A stretch of DNA of 64,000 nucleotides from Thermus sediminis (GCF_003426945.1 NZ_QURO01000004.1:620001-684000); one strand, 5' to 3'. Shown: positions 24,863-35,480, counted from the first letter of the stretch. The notes: generated from the sequence alone by a model not told the origin. Made by a program: numbers and translations.

Positions 24863-26641
24863 ATGGTGCGCCGCGCCCTGGAAGAGGCCATCCACCACGC
24901 CCTCATGGAGATGGGCCTGGACCTCCGCCTCAAGGTGGCCAAGGCCCCCAAGGACAAGCCCGGGGACTACGGAATCCCCCTCTTCGCCCCCGCCAAGGAG
25001 CTAAGGAAGCCCCCCCAGGCCATCGCCCTGGAGCTCAAGGCCCGCCTCAGGCTTCCCCCCTTCGTGGAGGAGGCCATCCCCGTGGGGGGGTACCTCAACT
25101 TCCGCCTGCGTACGGAGGACCTCCTCAAAGAAGCCCTGCGCCCCAAAGGCCCCTTGCCCAGGCGGGAGGGCCTGGTCCTCATTGAGCACACCTCGGTGAA
25201 CCCCAACAAGGAGCTCCACGTGGGCCACCTCAGGAACATCGTCCTGGGGGACAGCCTGGCCCGCATCCTGGCCTTTTCGGGGCGGGAGGTCCTGGTCCTC
25301 AACTACATTGACGACACTGGCCGCCAGGCGGCGGAAACCCTCTTCGCCCTCAAGCACTACGGCCTCACCTGGGACGGGGAGGAGAAGTACGACCACTTCG
25401 CCGGCAAGGCCTACGTGCGCCTCCACCAGGACCCGGACTACGAGGGGCTTGCCGAGGGGATTGAGGAGGTCCTCCACGCCCTGGAACGGGGGGAACTCAG
25501 GGAGGAGGTGAACCGGATCCTCCTGGCCCAGCTCGCCACCATGCGCGCCCTCGCCGCCCACTATGACCTTTTGGTCTGGGAGTCGGACATCGTGCGGGCA
25601 GGCCTTCTGGGGAAGGCCCTGGCCCTCCTGGGGCGGAGCCCCCACGTCTTCCGGCCCACGGAGGGGAAGTACGCCGGAGCCCTGGTGATGGACGCTAGCC
25701 CCTTCATCCCGGGCCTCGAGGACCCCCACTTCGTCCTGGTGCGCTCCGGCGGGGCCGCCACCTACTACGCCAAGGACATCGCCTTCCAGTTCTGGAAGAT
25801 GGGCCTCCTGGAGGGCCTGCGCTTCCGGCCCTACGAGAACCCCCACTACCCGGGCCTCCGGACCAGCGCCCCCGAGGGGGAGGCCTACACCCCGAGGGCC
25901 AAGGAGACCATCAACGTCATTGACGTGCGCCAAAGCCACCCCCAGGCCCTGGTGCGGGCCGCCCTGGCCCTGGCGGGGCACCCGGAGCTGGCCGAGAGGG
26001 CCTTTCACCTGGCCTACGAGACCGTGCTCTTGGAAGGCAAGCAGATGTCCGGGCGGAAGGGGCTTGCCGTGAGCGTGGACGAGGTCCTGGAGGAGGCCAG
26101 GAGGCGGGCCCTAAGGGTTATAGAGGAGAAGAACCCCGAGCACCCCGACAAGGAGGAGGCCGCCCGGATGGTGGCCCTGGGGGCCATCCGCTTCGCCATG
26201 AGCAAGGCCGAGCCCAAAAGGCAGATAGACTTCCGCTACGGGGAGGCCCTCTCCTTTGAGGGGGACACGGGGCCCTACGTCCAGTACGCTCACGCCCGGG
26301 CCCACGCCATCCTGCGCAAAGCGGGGGAGTGGGGCCCCCCGGACCTGGCCCAGGCCACCCCCTACGAGAGGGGCCTGGCCCTGGCCCTTCTGGACTTTGA
26401 GGAGGCGGTCTTGGAATCGGCCGAGGAGAAGAGCCCCCACATCCTGGCCCAGTACCTCCTGGACCTCGCCGCCTCTTGGAACGCCTACTACAACGCCAAG
26501 GAGGAGGGCCGCCCGGCCACCCCCGTGCTCACCGGCCCGGAGGGCCTTAGGGAGCTCCGCCTGGAGCTGGTCAAGAGCCTCCAGGAGACCCTGAAGACCG
26601 GCCTCGGCCTCTTGGGCATCCCCGCCCCTGAGGTAATGTGA
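24863..26641 (+). CDS. argS: Arginyl-tRNA synthetase
   Basis: Class I synthetase of 592 residues, the same length as the T. thermophilus enzyme as I remember it. The HIGH motif appears as HVGHLRN after the family segment IEHTSVNPNKEL; the KMSK loop is degenerate (KQMSGRKG), as usual for ArgRS. An N-terminal Add-1 domain (1-110) and the C-terminal DALR anticodon-binding domain (about 460-592, with YVQYAHARAHAILRKAGE) are present. A TATGAT hexamer overlapping the uvrC stop lies nine bases before the ATG, so the gene can be transcribed separately. Confidence 0.97.
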   Translation: MVRRALEEAIHHALMEMGLDLRLKVAKAPKDKPGDYGIPLFAPAKELRKPPQAIALELKARLRLPPFVEEAIPVGGYLNFRLRTEDLLKEALRPKGPLPRREGLVLIEHTSVNPNKELHVGHLRNIVLGDSLARILAFSGREVLVLNYIDDTGRQAAETLFALKHYGLTWDGEEKYDHFAGKAYVRLHQDPDYEGLAEGIEEVLHALERGELREEVNRILLAQLATMRALAAHYDLLVWESDIVRAGLLGKALALLGRSPHVFRPTEGKYAGALVMDASPFIPGLEDPHFVLVRSGGAATYYAKDIAFQFWKMGLLEGLRFRPYENPHYPGLRTSAPEGEAYTPRAKETINVIDVRQSHPQALVRAALALAGHPELAERAFHLAYETVLLEGKQMSGRKGLAVSVDEVLEEARRRALRVIEEKNPEHPDKEEAARMVALGAIRFAMSKAEPKRQIDFRYGEALSFEGDTGPYVQYAHARAHAILRKAGEWGPPDLAQATPYERGLALALLDFEEAVLESAEEKSPHILAQYLLDLAASWNAYYNAKEEGRPATPVLTGPEGLRELRLELVKSLQETLKTGLGLLGIPAPEVM

Positions 26642-26645
26642 GGGT

Positions 26646-27695
26646 ATGGGCCGCCCACTCCTCCTTGGCCTCCTTCTCGCCTTGGCCCTGGTCCTGGGCC
26701 AGCGCCTCACCGCCCCCGAGGAGATCGCCCGGAGCCAGGTCATCCAAAGGGCCCTCCCCGCCGTGGTGCGCATCCAGGGCACCGCCCCCACCAGCGAAGG
26801 AGGGGCGGTGGGTACGGGCTTCTTCGTGAGCCCCTTTCGGGTGGTGACCAACTACCACGTGGTCCAGGACCTCACCGACCTCACCGTGCGCCTTCACGAC
26901 GGACGCACCTTCCCCGCGGAGCGCTTCGCCGTGGACCCGGGGATTGACCTGGCCCTCCTCACGGTGAGAGGGGTGCAGGCCCCTGGGGTCCTCGGTTTCA
27001 GCAGGGTGCCGGCCGCCAGCCTTCCCTTGGGGATGGGGGTCATCCTGGTGGGGTTCCCCTTCGGCCAGGGTCCCCTGGCCTCCTCCGGCATCCTGGCTGG
27101 GGTGGGCCCCCTCGAGGTCCCCACCCCCGACCCCAGCATCGGGGCCGAGGTGGGGGAGTACCTCTTCACCGACGCCCCCCTGACCGTGGGCAACTCGGGA
27201 AGCCCCCTCATGAGCCTCCAGGGGGAGGTGATTGGGGTAGTGGCGGACATGATCGGGGGGCCTTCGGGGTTGGGGGGGATCGGGGCCGCCATCCCTGCGG
27301 AGCTTTCGGCCCAGAGCGTGCAGGACCTGGAGCGCTTCGGCATCCCGCAACGGGGCTGGCTAGGGGCGAGCCTGGTCTCCTTGGAGGAGCTCCCCCCCGT
27401 TCTCCTCAGGGCCGTGGGCCTCACCACCACGCAAGGGGCCATGGTGGACCGGGTGGAACCGGGTAGCCCCGCCGCCCGGGCGGGCCTGAGGGGGGCGCAG
27501 CGGGACCCCCAGGGCCGCCTGGTGGCCCTGGGGGACGTGATCCTGGCCATCAACGGCAAGCCGGTGAAGGACAAGGCCGAGGTGGTGCGCCAGATCGCCC
27601 GCTTCCGCCCCGGGGACCGGGTGCGCCTCACGCTCTGGCGGGAGGGGCGGAGGCTGGAGGCCACCCTGGTCATGATGGCCCGCCCGAGGAGGTGA
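26646..27695 (+). CDS. HtrA/DegP-type serine protease with PDZ domain
   Basis: A 349-residue envelope protease. A signal or anchor sequence (RPLLLGLLLALALVLG) is followed by a trypsin-like domain whose triad is visible: His71 in VTNYHVV, Asp101 in GIDLALL and Ser184 in VGNSGSPL. A single PDZ domain occupies about 250-345 (GAMVDRVEPGSPAARAGL, VILAINGKPV). It would degrade or hold misfolded exported proteins. It starts five bases after argS stops and three bases before the next gene, so it belongs to the argS-to-murE run. Confidence 0.93.
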   Translation: MGRPLLLGLLLALALVLGQRLTAPEEIARSQVIQRALPAVVRIQGTAPTSEGGAVGTGFFVSPFRVVTNYHVVQDLTDLTVRLHDGRTFPAERFAVDPGIDLALLTVRGVQAPGVLGFSRVPAASLPLGMGVILVGFPFGQGPLASSGILAGVGPLEVPTPDPSIGAEVGEYLFTDAPLTVGNSGSPLMSLQGEVIGVVADMIGGPSGLGGIGAAIPAELSAQSVQDLERFGIPQRGWLGASLVSLEELPPVLLRAVGLTTTQGAMVDRVEPGSPAARAGLRGAQRDPQGRLVALGDVILAINGKPVKDKAEVVRQIARFRPGDRVRLTLWREGRRLEATLVMMARPRR

Positions 27696-27698
27696 GGG

Positions 27699-28303
27699 GT
27701 GTACCTGGCCGTGGAAGGCCCCATCGGGGCGGGCAAGACCACCCTGGCCCGGCTCCTTTCGGAGGCCCTGGGGGCTGAGCCCCTTCTGGAGGTGGTGGAG
27801 GAAAACCCCTTCCTCCCCCTCTTCTACCAGGACCGGCGGCGCTACGCCTTCAAGGCCCAGGTCTTCTTCCTCCTCTCCCGCTTCCGCCAGCTCGCCCCCT
27901 TGAGGGAGAGGCCCCTCTTCGGCGGGGTGGTGGCCGACTACCTCCTGGACAAGGACCCCATCTTCGCCAGCCTCAACCTCGAGGGCCCGGAGTGGGACCT
28001 CTACCTGGAGCTCTACCGGGAGCTGGCCCCCAAGGTGCCCCCGCCCGACCTCACGGTCTACCTAAAGGCCCCGGTCCCCGTCCTCCTGGAGCGCATCCAA
28101 AGGAGGGGGCGGCCCTTTGAGAGGGGGATGGACCCCGCCTACCTGGAGGCCCTCTCCGAGGCCTACGAGCGCCACTTCGCCCGCTACCCCCATCCCCTCC
28201 TCGTCCTGGAGGCGGAGGGGCTGGACTTCAGCCCAGGAGGCCCCCACCGGGAGGAGGTGGTGGCCCTGGTAAGGGCCCACCTGGCCAAGGAGGGAAGGCC
28301 CTG

Positions 28304-28304
<1 letters not shown>
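27699..28304 (+). CDS. Deoxynucleoside kinase, first of a pair
   Basis: A 201-residue P-loop kinase of the dNK family (deoxyguanosine/deoxyadenosine/deoxycytidine kinases). The Walker A motif is EGPIGAGKTTLA at the N terminus; EENPFLPLFYQD supplies the substrate-binding Glu, and RRGRPFERGM forms the lid arginines. It phosphorylates a deoxynucleoside in salvage. GTG start three bases after htrA. The second kinase overlaps its stop by one base. In Lactobacillus such pairs form a heterodimeric dAK/dGK enzyme; that is plausible here but not shown. The usual DRS motif is altered (VVADYLL), unlike its neighbour. Confidence 0.88.
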
Positions 28305-28908
<604 letters not shown>

Positions 28909-28912
<4 letters not shown>

Positions 28913-30372
28913 CGCTAAAGGAACTCTTCGCCCCCTTCGGGAAGGAAGCCCCGCCCCTTCCCGTGCGGGGCCTCACCCAGGACTCGAGGCGGGTGGAGCC
29001 GGGCTTCGTCTTCGTGGCCATCCCCGGTGTCCCCCTCCCCCACCGCAAGCCCCTGGACGGGCACGCGTTCATCCTCGAGGCCCTGGGGCGGGGGGCCATC
29101 GCCGCGGTGGGGGAGCGGGACCTCACCCTCCCCGTCCCCTATCTGAGGGTGGCGGACAGCCGAGAGGCCCTGGCCCTCCTCTCCCGGCGCTTCTATGGGG
29201 AGCCGGACCGCTCCCTCACCCTCTTCGGGGTCACGGGCTCCAAGGGGAAGAGCACCACGGCCTTCCTCCTCCACCACCTCCTGGAGGAGGCCGCCCTCCT
29301 TTCCACCGTGGGCCTGCGGCTGGGGAAGGAGGCGAGGCCTCCCGTGGGCCACTTCACCACCCCCGAGGCCCCCGAGGTCTACGCCTTCTTGCGGGAGGCT
29401 TTGGACCGGGGGCTCAAGAGGGCGGTGCTGGAGGTTTCCAGCCACGCCCTGGCCCTCAAGCGGGTGGAGGGGCTCACCTTCGGGGTGGGGGTGTTTGTGA
29501 GCTTCTACCCCGACGACCACCTGGACCTCCACGGCACCCCCGAGGCCTACTTCCAGGCCAAGGCCCTTTTGGTGGAGCGCTCGGAGCTGGCCATCCTGAG
29601 CGCGGGGCTTCCCCACCTGGACCGCCTCCGCAGGAGGCCCCACCTCCTCTTCGGCCCCGGGGGGGAGGTGTGGGCGGAAGGGGTGCGGGAAGGGGCGGAG
29701 GGCCTCCGCTTCACCCTTCACACCCCCTGGGGCAAGGGGGAGGCCTTCTTGCCCATGCTGGGGGTCTACAACGTGGAAAACGCCCTGGCCGCCAGCGCCG
29801 CCGCCCTGGCCCAGGGAACGCCCCTGGAAAGGGTTTTGCAGGGCCTGGCGGGCTTCCCCGGGGTGCCAGGGCGGATGGAGGTGGTGCAGGAAAAGCCCTT
29901 CCGGGTGGTGATAGACTTCGCCCATACGGGGAAGAGCCTCGAGGCCGCCCTCAAGACCCTGAGGGCCACCACCCAAGGGCGGCTTCTCCTGGTGGTGGGG
30001 GCGGCGGGGGAAAGGGACCCTAGGAGACGGGAAGATCTCGGCCGGGTGGCGGCCCGCCTGGCGGACAAGGCCTTCTTCACCGAGGAGGACCACCGCACGG
30101 AGGACCTTTGGGCCATCCTGGAGGCCCTGGCGGAGGCGGCCAGGGAGGAAGGCGGGGTTTTTGAGCTCGTCCCCCAGCGGGTGGAGGCCATCCTCAGGGC
30201 CATCCTGGAAGCCCAAGAAGGGGACACGGTACTCCTGGCGGGCAAGGGGCACGAGGGCACCCTGGAACGGGGAAGGGAGGCCCTTCCCTGGGACGAAAGG
30301 GAGGCGGCCCTGAAGGCCCTAAGGCTCAGGGCACAGGCTGAAGGCTCCTCACCCCGGGAAGGGGAGGCCTGA
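28909..30372 (+). CDS. murE: UDP-N-acetylmuramoyl-tripeptide synthetase (MurE-type Mur ligase)
   Basis: ATP-dependent ligase adding the third amino acid to the peptidoglycan precursor. Of 487 residues, the N-terminal UDP-binding domain carries VRGLTQDSRRVEPGFVFVA, the central domain the P-loop FGVTGSKGKSTTAFLL and the EVSSHALAL motif, and the C-terminal domain DFAHTGKSLEAAL. The segment that normally reads DNPR in DAP-adding enzymes is TEEDHRTED here. Thermus peptidoglycan is known to contain L-ornithine, which fits a different specificity motif. The last 47 bases overlap the convergent trmFO gene. Confidence 0.88.
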
Positions 30373-31663
30373 GGGCGGAAAGCCACCCGGCGAAGGCCTC
30401 TAAACCCCTCCGGTACATGGCCTGGCGCTTCTCCCTCTTGCCCATCCGCCCCTCTAGGGGTGGCACCAGGCCCCAGTTGGCGTTCATGGGCTGGAAGTTC
30501 TCCGGGTTGGCCGTGGCCAGGAAGCGGACCAGCCCCCCCAGCATGCTCGCCTCAGGGGGAGCAGTGGGCTCCAGGCCTAAGGCGCGCCGGGCGGCGTTTA
30601 ACCCCGCCAAAAAGCCGGTGGCGGCGCTTTCCAGATACCCCTCCACCCCCGCCAGGACCCCGGCGGCGAAGAGGCCCTCGGCCTCCTGGAACTCCAGGGT
30701 CTCCCGGAGAAGCCTCGGGGCGTTCAGGTAGGTGTTCCGGTGCATCACCCCGTAGCGGACGATCTCGGCGTTCTCCAGGCCGGGGATCATCTGGATGAGG
30801 CGCCTCTGCTCGGGCCACTTGAGCCCGGTCTGGAAGCCCACCAGGCTCCACATCCGCCCCGCCTTGTCCTCCTGGCGAAGCTGGACCACGGCGAAGGGCT
30901 CCTTTCCCGTCCTAGGGTCCACGAGCCCCACGGGCTTCATGGGGCCATAGAGGAGGGTCTGGTACCCCCTCCTGCCCAGCTCCTCCACGGGCACGCAGGC
31001 CTCAAAGAACTGGAGGTTCTCCCACTCGTGGGGGGTGTGCCGCTCCGCCGAAACCAGGGCCTCGTGGAACCGGCGGTACTCCTCCTCGGTCAGGGGGCAG
31101 TTGAGGTAGTCGGCGCTCTGGCCGTAGCGCCCGGCGCGGAAGCACTTGGAGAGGTCTATGCTCTCGTAGAGGACGATGGGGCTTGCGGCGTCGTAGTAGG
31201 CGAGGAAGTGGTCGCCAAAGCGCCCCCTTAGGGCCTCGGCCAGGCTCTCGGAGGTGAGGGGCCCCGTGGCCAGGACGGTGATCCCCTGGGGGATCTCCCC
31301 CGCCTCCTCCCGCACCACCTCGAGGAGGGGATGGGCCAGAAGCCTTTCCGTGATGCCCTGGGAAAAGAGCTCCCGGTCCACGGCCAAGGCCCCGCCCGCG
31401 GGCACCCGGGCCTCCTCCGCCGCCTCCATGACCAGGCTCCCCAAAAGGCGCATCTCCGCCTGGAGGAGGCCCTTGGCCTGGGTCTCCCCTTCCCCCCCTA
31501 GGGAGTTGGAGCAGACGATCTCGGCGAGGCGGTCCGTGGCGTGGGCCGGGGTCATGCGCTTAGGGCGCATCTCGTAGAGGCGCACGGGGATGCCCAGGCG
31601 CAAAAGGGTCCAGGCGGCCTCGCTCCCAGCGAGGCCCCCTCCCACCACGTTCACCCGTTCCAT
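30326..31663 (-). CDS. trmFO: Methylenetetrahydrofolate-tRNA-(uracil-5)-methyltransferase
   Basis: Folate- and FAD-dependent enzyme making m5U54 in the tRNA T-loop, the modification that is 2-thiolated in Thermus for heat stability. The 445-residue protein starts MERVNVVGGGLAGSEAAWTL, with an N-terminal FAD motif, and holds the family segments EIVCSNSLGGE (containing the catalytic Cys region), YYDAASPIV and GVEGYLESAATGFLAG. ATG 31663 is preceded by TACCAT at seven bases, so it is likely leaderless. It diverges from the Uma2 gene by 54 bases and overlaps the murE end. Confidence 0.95.
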   Translation of the reverse strand: MERVNVVGGGLAGSEAAWTLLRLGIPVRLYEMRPKRMTPAHATDRLAEIVCSNSLGGEGETQAKGLLQAEMRLLGSLVMEAAEEARVPAGGALAVDRELFSQGITERLLAHPLLEVVREEAGEIPQGITVLATGPLTSESLAEALRGRFGDHFLAYYDAASPIVLYESIDLSKCFRAGRYGQSADYLNCPLTEEEYRRFHEALVSAERHTPHEWENLQFFEACVPVEELGRRGYQTLLYGPMKPVGLVDPRTGKEPFAVVQLRQEDKAGRMWSLVGFQTGLKWPEQRRLIQMIPGLENAEIVRYGVMHRNTYLNAPRLLRETLEFQEAEGLFAAGVLAGVEGYLESAATGFLAGLNAARRALGLEPTAPPEASMLGGLVRFLATANPENFQPMNANWGLVPPLEGRMGKREKRQAMYRRGLEAFAGWLSALRPPLPGVRSLQPVP

Positions 31664-31717
31664 CCTCCAGATGGTAGCACCAGGAGGCCCTTGGGAAAAG
31701 TGGTCTATAATGGCCCC

Positions 31718-32251
31718 ATGGCGGTGCGGCACCGGTTCCGGGTGGAGGAGGTCCTGGCCCTGGCCAGCCTCCACCCCGAGGCCCGCCTGGAGCTTCTGGA
31801 CGGCGAGGTCTACGAGATGGCTCCCCCTTCCAGCCAGCACGCCGGCCTCCTGGACTGGCTCCTCCACGCCCTGGCTCCCAAGGTCCAGGGCCTGGCCCAG
31901 ATCCGGGTGCAAAGCCCCCTCTACCTCTCCGCCCACAGCCTGCCCCTCCCCGACCTCCTCCTCCTAAAGCCCCGGGAGGACTTCTACACCCAGGACCACC
32001 CCCGCCCCAAGGACGTTCTCCTCCTGGTGGAGGTGAGCCTCTCCACGGAGGCCTGGGACCGGGAAAAGAAGCTTCCCCTCTACGCCGAGGCCGGGGTTCC
32101 CGAGGTCTGGCTCCTCACCCGGGAGGCCCTTCAGGTCTTTAGGAGGCCGGAAGGGGGGGCTTACGGGGAGAGCTTTTCCGTGCTCAGGGGGGGAAGGGTA
32201 ACCCCCCTCCTCCTCCCCCAGGCCGAGCTCCTTTACCATCCCCCCTTATGA
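31718..32251 (+). CDS. Uma2-family (DUF820) predicted endonuclease
   Basis: A 177-residue member of the Uma2/DUF820 family, which has a PD-(D/E)xK nuclease fold and is widespread in cyanobacteria and Thermus; its role is unknown. Visible landmarks are [11 protein letters not shown] near residue 30, [11 protein letters not shown] near 85, [13 protein letters not shown] near 105 and [16 protein letters not shown]. The ATG at 31718 lies six bases after a perfect TATAAT (31706-31711), so the start is leaderless. The stop overlaps the hisF start (ATGA), an odd neighbour for a biosynthetic gene and perhaps only chance coupling. Confidence 0.88.
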   Translation: MAVRHRFRVEEVLALASLHPEARLELLDGEVYEMAPPSSQHAGLLDWLLHALAPKVQGLAQIRVQSPLYLSAHSLPLPDLLLLKPREDFYTQDHPRPKDVLLLVEVSLSTEAWDREKKLPLYAEAGVPEVWLLTREALQVFRRPEGGAYGESFSVLRGGRVTPLLLPQAELLYHPPL

Positions 32252-33006
32252 GCCTGGCCAAGCGCATCATCCCCTGCCTGGACGTCCACAGAGGCCGCGT
32301 GGTCAAGGGGGTGAACTTCGTGAACCTCAAGGACGCGGGGGACCCCGTGGAGGCCGCCCGGGCCTACGACGAGGCGGGGGCGGACGAGCTCGTCTTCCTG
32401 GACATCTCCGCCACCCACGAGGAGAGGGCCATCCTCCTAGAGGTGGTGGCCCAGGTGGCGGAAAGGGTCTTCATCCCCCTCACCGTGGGCGGGGGGGTGC
32501 GCTCCCTGGAGGACGCCAGGCGGCTCCTCCTGGCTGGGGCGGACAAGGTGAGCGTGAACTCGGCGGCGGTGCGGCGCCCCGGGCTCATCGGGGAGCTCGC
32601 CGACCACTTCGGCGCCCAGGCCGTGGTCCTGGCCATAGACGCCAGGTGGCGGGGGGAGTTCCCCGAGGTCTATGTGGCGGGGGGGCGGATCCCCACGGGC
32701 CTCCACGCCGTGGAGTGGGCGGTGAGGGGGGCGGAGCTGGGGGCCGGGGAGATCCTCCTCACCAGCATGGACCGGGACGGGACCAAGGAAGGCTACGACC
32801 TCCGGCTCACAGAGCTGGTGGCCCAGGCGGTGAACGTCCCCGTGATCGCCAGCGGGGGGGCGGGGAGGATGGAGCACTTCCTCCAGGCCTTCCAGGCGGG
32901 GGCCGAGGCCGCCTTGGCCGCCAGCGTCTTCCACTTCGGGGAGATCCCCATCCCAGAACTCAAGGCCTTCCTGGCGGAAAAGGGCCTCCACGTGCGGCTA
33001 GACTAG
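32248..33006 (+). CDS. hisF: Imidazole glycerol phosphate synthase, cyclase subunit
   Basis: Cyclase half of the HisH-HisF enzyme in histidine synthesis, converting PRFAR with ammonia into IGP and AICAR. The 252-residue TIM barrel has the catalytic Asp in [16 protein letters not shown] (Asp11 type) and the second in [13 protein letters not shown] (Asp130 type), plus the VTVGGG-like LTVGGGVRS phosphate site. The partner hisH is elsewhere, at 63258-63854. It overlaps the Uma2 gene by four bases and is followed by hisIE four bases later. Confidence 0.97.
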   Translation: MSLAKRIIPCLDVHRGRVVKGVNFVNLKDAGDPVEAARAYDEAGADELVFLDISATHEERAILLEVVAQVAERVFIPLTVGGGVRSLEDARRLLLAGADKVSVNSAAVRRPGLIGELADHFGAQAVVLAIDARWRGEFPEVYVAGGRIPTGLHAVEWAVRGAELGAGEILLTSMDRDGTKEGYDLRLTELVAQAVNVPVIASGGAGRMEHFLQAFQAGAEAALAASVFHFGEIPIPELKAFLAEKGLHVRLD

Positions 33007-33010
33007 GGGC

Positions 33011-33634
33011 ATGGACCTTTCGGCGGTGCGCTTTGACGAAAGGGGCCTGGTGCCGGTGGTGGTCCAGGACGCCCGCACGGGGGAGGTCCTGACCCTGGCC
33101 TACGCCAACCGGGAGGCCCTGGAGGAAACCCTGAGGACGGGGCGGAGCGTCTTCTATAGCCGAAGCCGCCAAGCCCTCTGGCGCAAGGGGGAGACCTCGG
33201 GGCACACCCAGGAGGTGGTGGAGGTCCTCCTGGACTGCGACGGGGACGCCGTGGTCTACCGGGTCCTCCCCCAGGGCCCCGCCTGCCACACGGGGGAGAG
33301 GACCTGCTTCCACCGCCCCCTTCTTTCCGGCAGAAAGGACCTGGGCTTTGTCCTGGGCCAGGTCTACGCCACCATCCAGGAGAGGCTTAGGACGCTTCCC
33401 CAGGGGAGCTACGTAGCCCGGATGCACCAGATGGGCCTGGACCGCATCCTGAAGAAGATCGGGGAGGAGGCGGGGGAGGTGATCCTCGCCGCCAAGAACC
33501 AAGACCCCAGGGAGGTCCGCCACGAGGCCGCAGACCTCCTCTTCCACCTCCTTTTGGTCCTGGGGGAGATGGGCCTCACCCTCGAGGACCTGGCGGAAAC
33601 CCTCTGGGAGCGGCACCGGCCCAAGGAGGGCTAG
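33011..33634 (+). CDS. hisI: Bifunctional phosphoribosyl-AMP cyclohydrolase / phosphoribosyl-ATP diphosphatase
   Basis: Two early steps of histidine synthesis in one 207-residue protein (HisIE). Residues 1-110 are the HisI cyclohydrolase with [16 protein letters not shown] and the metal-binding LLDCDGDA and [12 protein letters not shown]; residues 115-207 are the HisE pyrophosphohydrolase with [15 protein letters not shown] and [12 protein letters not shown]. It directly follows hisF. The last four bases overlap the small minus-strand frame. Confidence 0.95.
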   Translation: MDLSAVRFDERGLVPVVVQDARTGEVLTLAYANREALEETLRTGRSVFYSRSRQALWRKGETSGHTQEVVEVLLDCDGDAVVYRVLPQGPACHTGERTCFHRPLLSGRKDLGFVLGQVYATIQERLRTLPQGSYVARMHQMGLDRILKKIGEEAGEVILAAKNQDPREVRHEAADLLFHLLLVLGEMGLTLEDLAETLWERHRPKEG

Positions 33635-33813
33635 CGGGAAAGCCAAAGCCGCCGAAGGAGCCGGCCCTCGAGGAGGCCCAGGCGCAGGAGGCCGAGGAGG
33701 TAGGGGAGAATCCCCCTCCTCCTCAGGCGGCGCAGGTACCTCTTCCGGAGGAGCCTGGCGTGGGCCTCGGGCCCCCCAGCATGAAGGGCTTCCATGCCCC
33801 TGGTGTAAAACAT
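33631..33813 (-). CDS. Small Arg/Leu-rich hypothetical protein
   Basis: A 60-residue frame, extremely rich in arginine and leucine ([12 protein letters not shown], then a hydrophobic [18 protein letters not shown]). It may be a small amphipathic membrane- or RNA-associated protein, or a chance frame in GC-rich DNA. Support for being real: it exactly fills the gap between hisIE and glpX, overlaps hisIE by four bases, and a TATACT hexamer faces it (33817-33822 on the minus strand). That hexamer is only three bases from ATG 33813, so the internal ATG 33795 could be the true start. Confidence 0.45.
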   Translation of the reverse strand: MFYTRGMEALHAGGPEAHARLLRKRYLRRLRRRGILPYLLGLLRLGLLEGRLLRRLWLSR

Positions 33814-33816
33814 CCC

Positions 33817-33824
33817 AGTATAGT
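33817..33824. promoter_or_regulatory. Overlapping divergent -10 hexamers upstream of glpX
   Basis: TATAGT at 33819-33824 lies six bases before the glpX ATG on the plus strand. TATACT on the minus strand (complement of 33817-33822) points at the small Arg/Leu-rich frame. The two share four bases. Confidence 0.5.
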
Positions 33825-33830
33825 GGAAAC

Positions 33831-34799
33831 ATGGAAATTGAGCGCCGCTTGGTCCTGGAGGTGGTGCGGGTCACGGAGCAGGCCGCCCTGGCGGCGAGCC
33901 GCCTAGCGGGCAAGGGGGACAAGGAGGCCGTGGACGAGGCGGGCACCCAGGCCATGCGCCGGGTGCTCAACGAGCTTCCCATAAGGGGCACGGTGGTCAT
34001 CGGCGAAGGGGAGATGGACGAGGCCCCCATGCTCTACATCGGGGAGGTCCTGGGGGAGGGGGGCCTCGAGGTGGACATCGCCGTGGACCCGGTGGAGGGG
34101 ACCACCACCGCCGCCAAGGGCCTGCCCAACGCCGTCACCGTGATCGCCATCAGCGAGAGGGGCGGGCTCTTCCACGCCCCGGACATGTACATGGAGAAGC
34201 TCATCGTTCCCCCGCCCGCCGCCGGGCTCGTGGACCTCACCTGGCCCGTCTCCGCTAACCTCAAGGCCCTGGCCCTGGCCCTGCAGCGGGCGGTGGAGGA
34301 CCTGGTCATCGTGGTCCTGGACCGCCCCCGGCACGAGCGGCTCATCCGGGAGATCCGGGAGGCGGGGGCCCGGGTCAAGCTCATCTCCGACGGGGACGTG
34401 ATCGCCGCCCTGGCCGCGGCCATCCGGGGCACGGGGGTACACGCGGTCATGGGCATCGGCGGGGCCCCGGAAGGGGTCCTGGCGGCGGCGGCCCTCAAGT
34501 GCCTGGGCGGGGAGATCCAGGCCCGCTTCACCCCGCAGAACGAGGAGGAGCGGGAGCGCCTCAGGGCCATGGGGGGGGAGGAGGGGCGCATCTACCGCAC
34601 GGAGGACCTGGCCCCAGGGAGGGAGATCGTCTTCGCTACCACCGGCATCACCGACGGGGACATCCTCCAAGGGGTGCGCTTTTTCGGCGGGGGTGCCCGG
34701 ACCCACTCCATCGTCATGGGGTATGCCACCCGCACCGTGCGCTTTATAGACTCCATTCACCTGTTTGAAACGGGCGCCCGGGTCACCATCCGGGTATAG
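33831..34799 (+). CDS. glpX: Class II fructose-1,6-bisphosphatase
   Basis: Gluconeogenic enzyme removing the 1-phosphate of fructose 1,6-bisphosphate. The 322-residue protein has the class II signatures [17 protein letters not shown] and [11 protein letters not shown] (metal-binding acids), [28 protein letters not shown] and [10 protein letters not shown]. Length and all motifs are standard. The ATG is six bases from TATAGT, with no binding site, so the mRNA is probably leaderless. The hypothetical gene at 34807 follows closely but has its own -10. Confidence 0.96.
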   Translation: MEIERRLVLEVVRVTEQAALAASRLAGKGDKEAVDEAGTQAMRRVLNELPIRGTVVIGEGEMDEAPMLYIGEVLGEGGLEVDIAVDPVEGTTTAAKGLPNAVTVIAISERGGLFHAPDMYMEKLIVPPPAAGLVDLTWPVSANLKALALALQRAVEDLVIVVLDRPRHERLIREIREAGARVKLISDGDVIAALAAAIRGTGVHAVMGIGGAPEGVLAAAALKCLGGEIQARFTPQNEEERERLRAMGGEEGRIYRTEDLAPGREIVFATTGITDGDILQGVRFFGGGARTHSIVMGYATRTVRFIDSIHLFETGARVTIRV

Positions 34800-34806
34800 T
34801 GAGGGC

Positions 34807-35469
34807 GTGCCCAGGCGCCCCCACCTCGAGGCCGAGGCGGAGAGGCTAGCCCTAGACTTCCTGGGGGGCGAGCTTCGGGCCTCGGTCTTCCCAGGGCGCT
34901 ACGGCCTTGGGGACCAGGAAGGAATCCCGGAGGCCACCCCGGAGGAGGCCCTGACGCTCACCCCCTCCGACGCCCACCCCGAGCTTTCGGACTCCCTCCA
35001 GGCCAAGACCGGCCCCGCCCGGAGCAGGGTCCGCCGCGCCAACATCTCCTTGGGGGCCACGGAGGCTTTCCTAGGGGCCGCCCTGGCGGACAAGCCCCGG
35101 GGGCTCCGCTTCCCCACCCCCAAGGAGGAGATCCGGGCCGAGGAGGCCTGGGAGGCCCCGGTGGCGGCCGCCTGGGAGGGCGCCGAGCCCGGCCTCCCCT
35201 TCTGGGACCCCATCCGCACCTGGACCAAGGCCCGGTACGGGGGGATGGAGGTGGTGGGGGTGAGTGTCTGCGGGGAGGTGCCCATGGAGGCCTATAGGGC
35301 CTGCAACCATGCGGACCAGAGCACCTCCTCCACGGCGACCCCCCCCCGGGAAACCCCCAAGGAGGTGGGGGAAAGGTTCTTCCTCACCGCCTTCCGGGAG
35401 GGAAGCCGGGTGGAGGTCACGGAGCCCCTGCTCCCCTTGGGGGCCTGCACCTTCTGCCAAACCGCCTGA
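34807..35469 (+). CDS. Hypothetical protein with C-terminal cysteines
   Basis: A 220-residue protein I do not recognise. Codon use is typical of Thermus genes, so it is probably real. The first half is acidic and alanine-rich (HLEAEAERLALDFLGGEL); the second half has an aromatic patch GLPFWDPIRTWTKARYGG, then VSVCGEVPMEAYRACNHAD, and ends GACTFCQTA. Four cysteines, two as C-x-x-C at the C terminus, could bind a metal. No signal peptide or membrane segment. GTG 34807 lies six bases after TATAGT (34795-34800), matching the leaderless pattern, so it is transcribed separately from glpX; DUF58 follows 11 bases later. Confidence 0.65.
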   Translation: MPRRPHLEAEAERLALDFLGGELRASVFPGRYGLGDQEGIPEATPEEALTLTPSDAHPELSDSLQAKTGPARSRVRRANISLGATEAFLGAALADKPRGLRFPTPKEEIRAEEAWEAPVAAAWEGAEPGLPFWDPIRTWTKARYGGMEVVGVSVCGEVPMEAYRACNHADQSTSSTATPPRETPKEVGERFFLTAFREGSRVEVTEPLLPLGACTFCQTA

Positions 35470-35480
35470 GCCCGCGAGAG

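Noticed and set aside
28915-30252. 445-codon minus-strand frame opposite murE
   Set aside because: Antisense shadow of a confident gene with no independent start signal.
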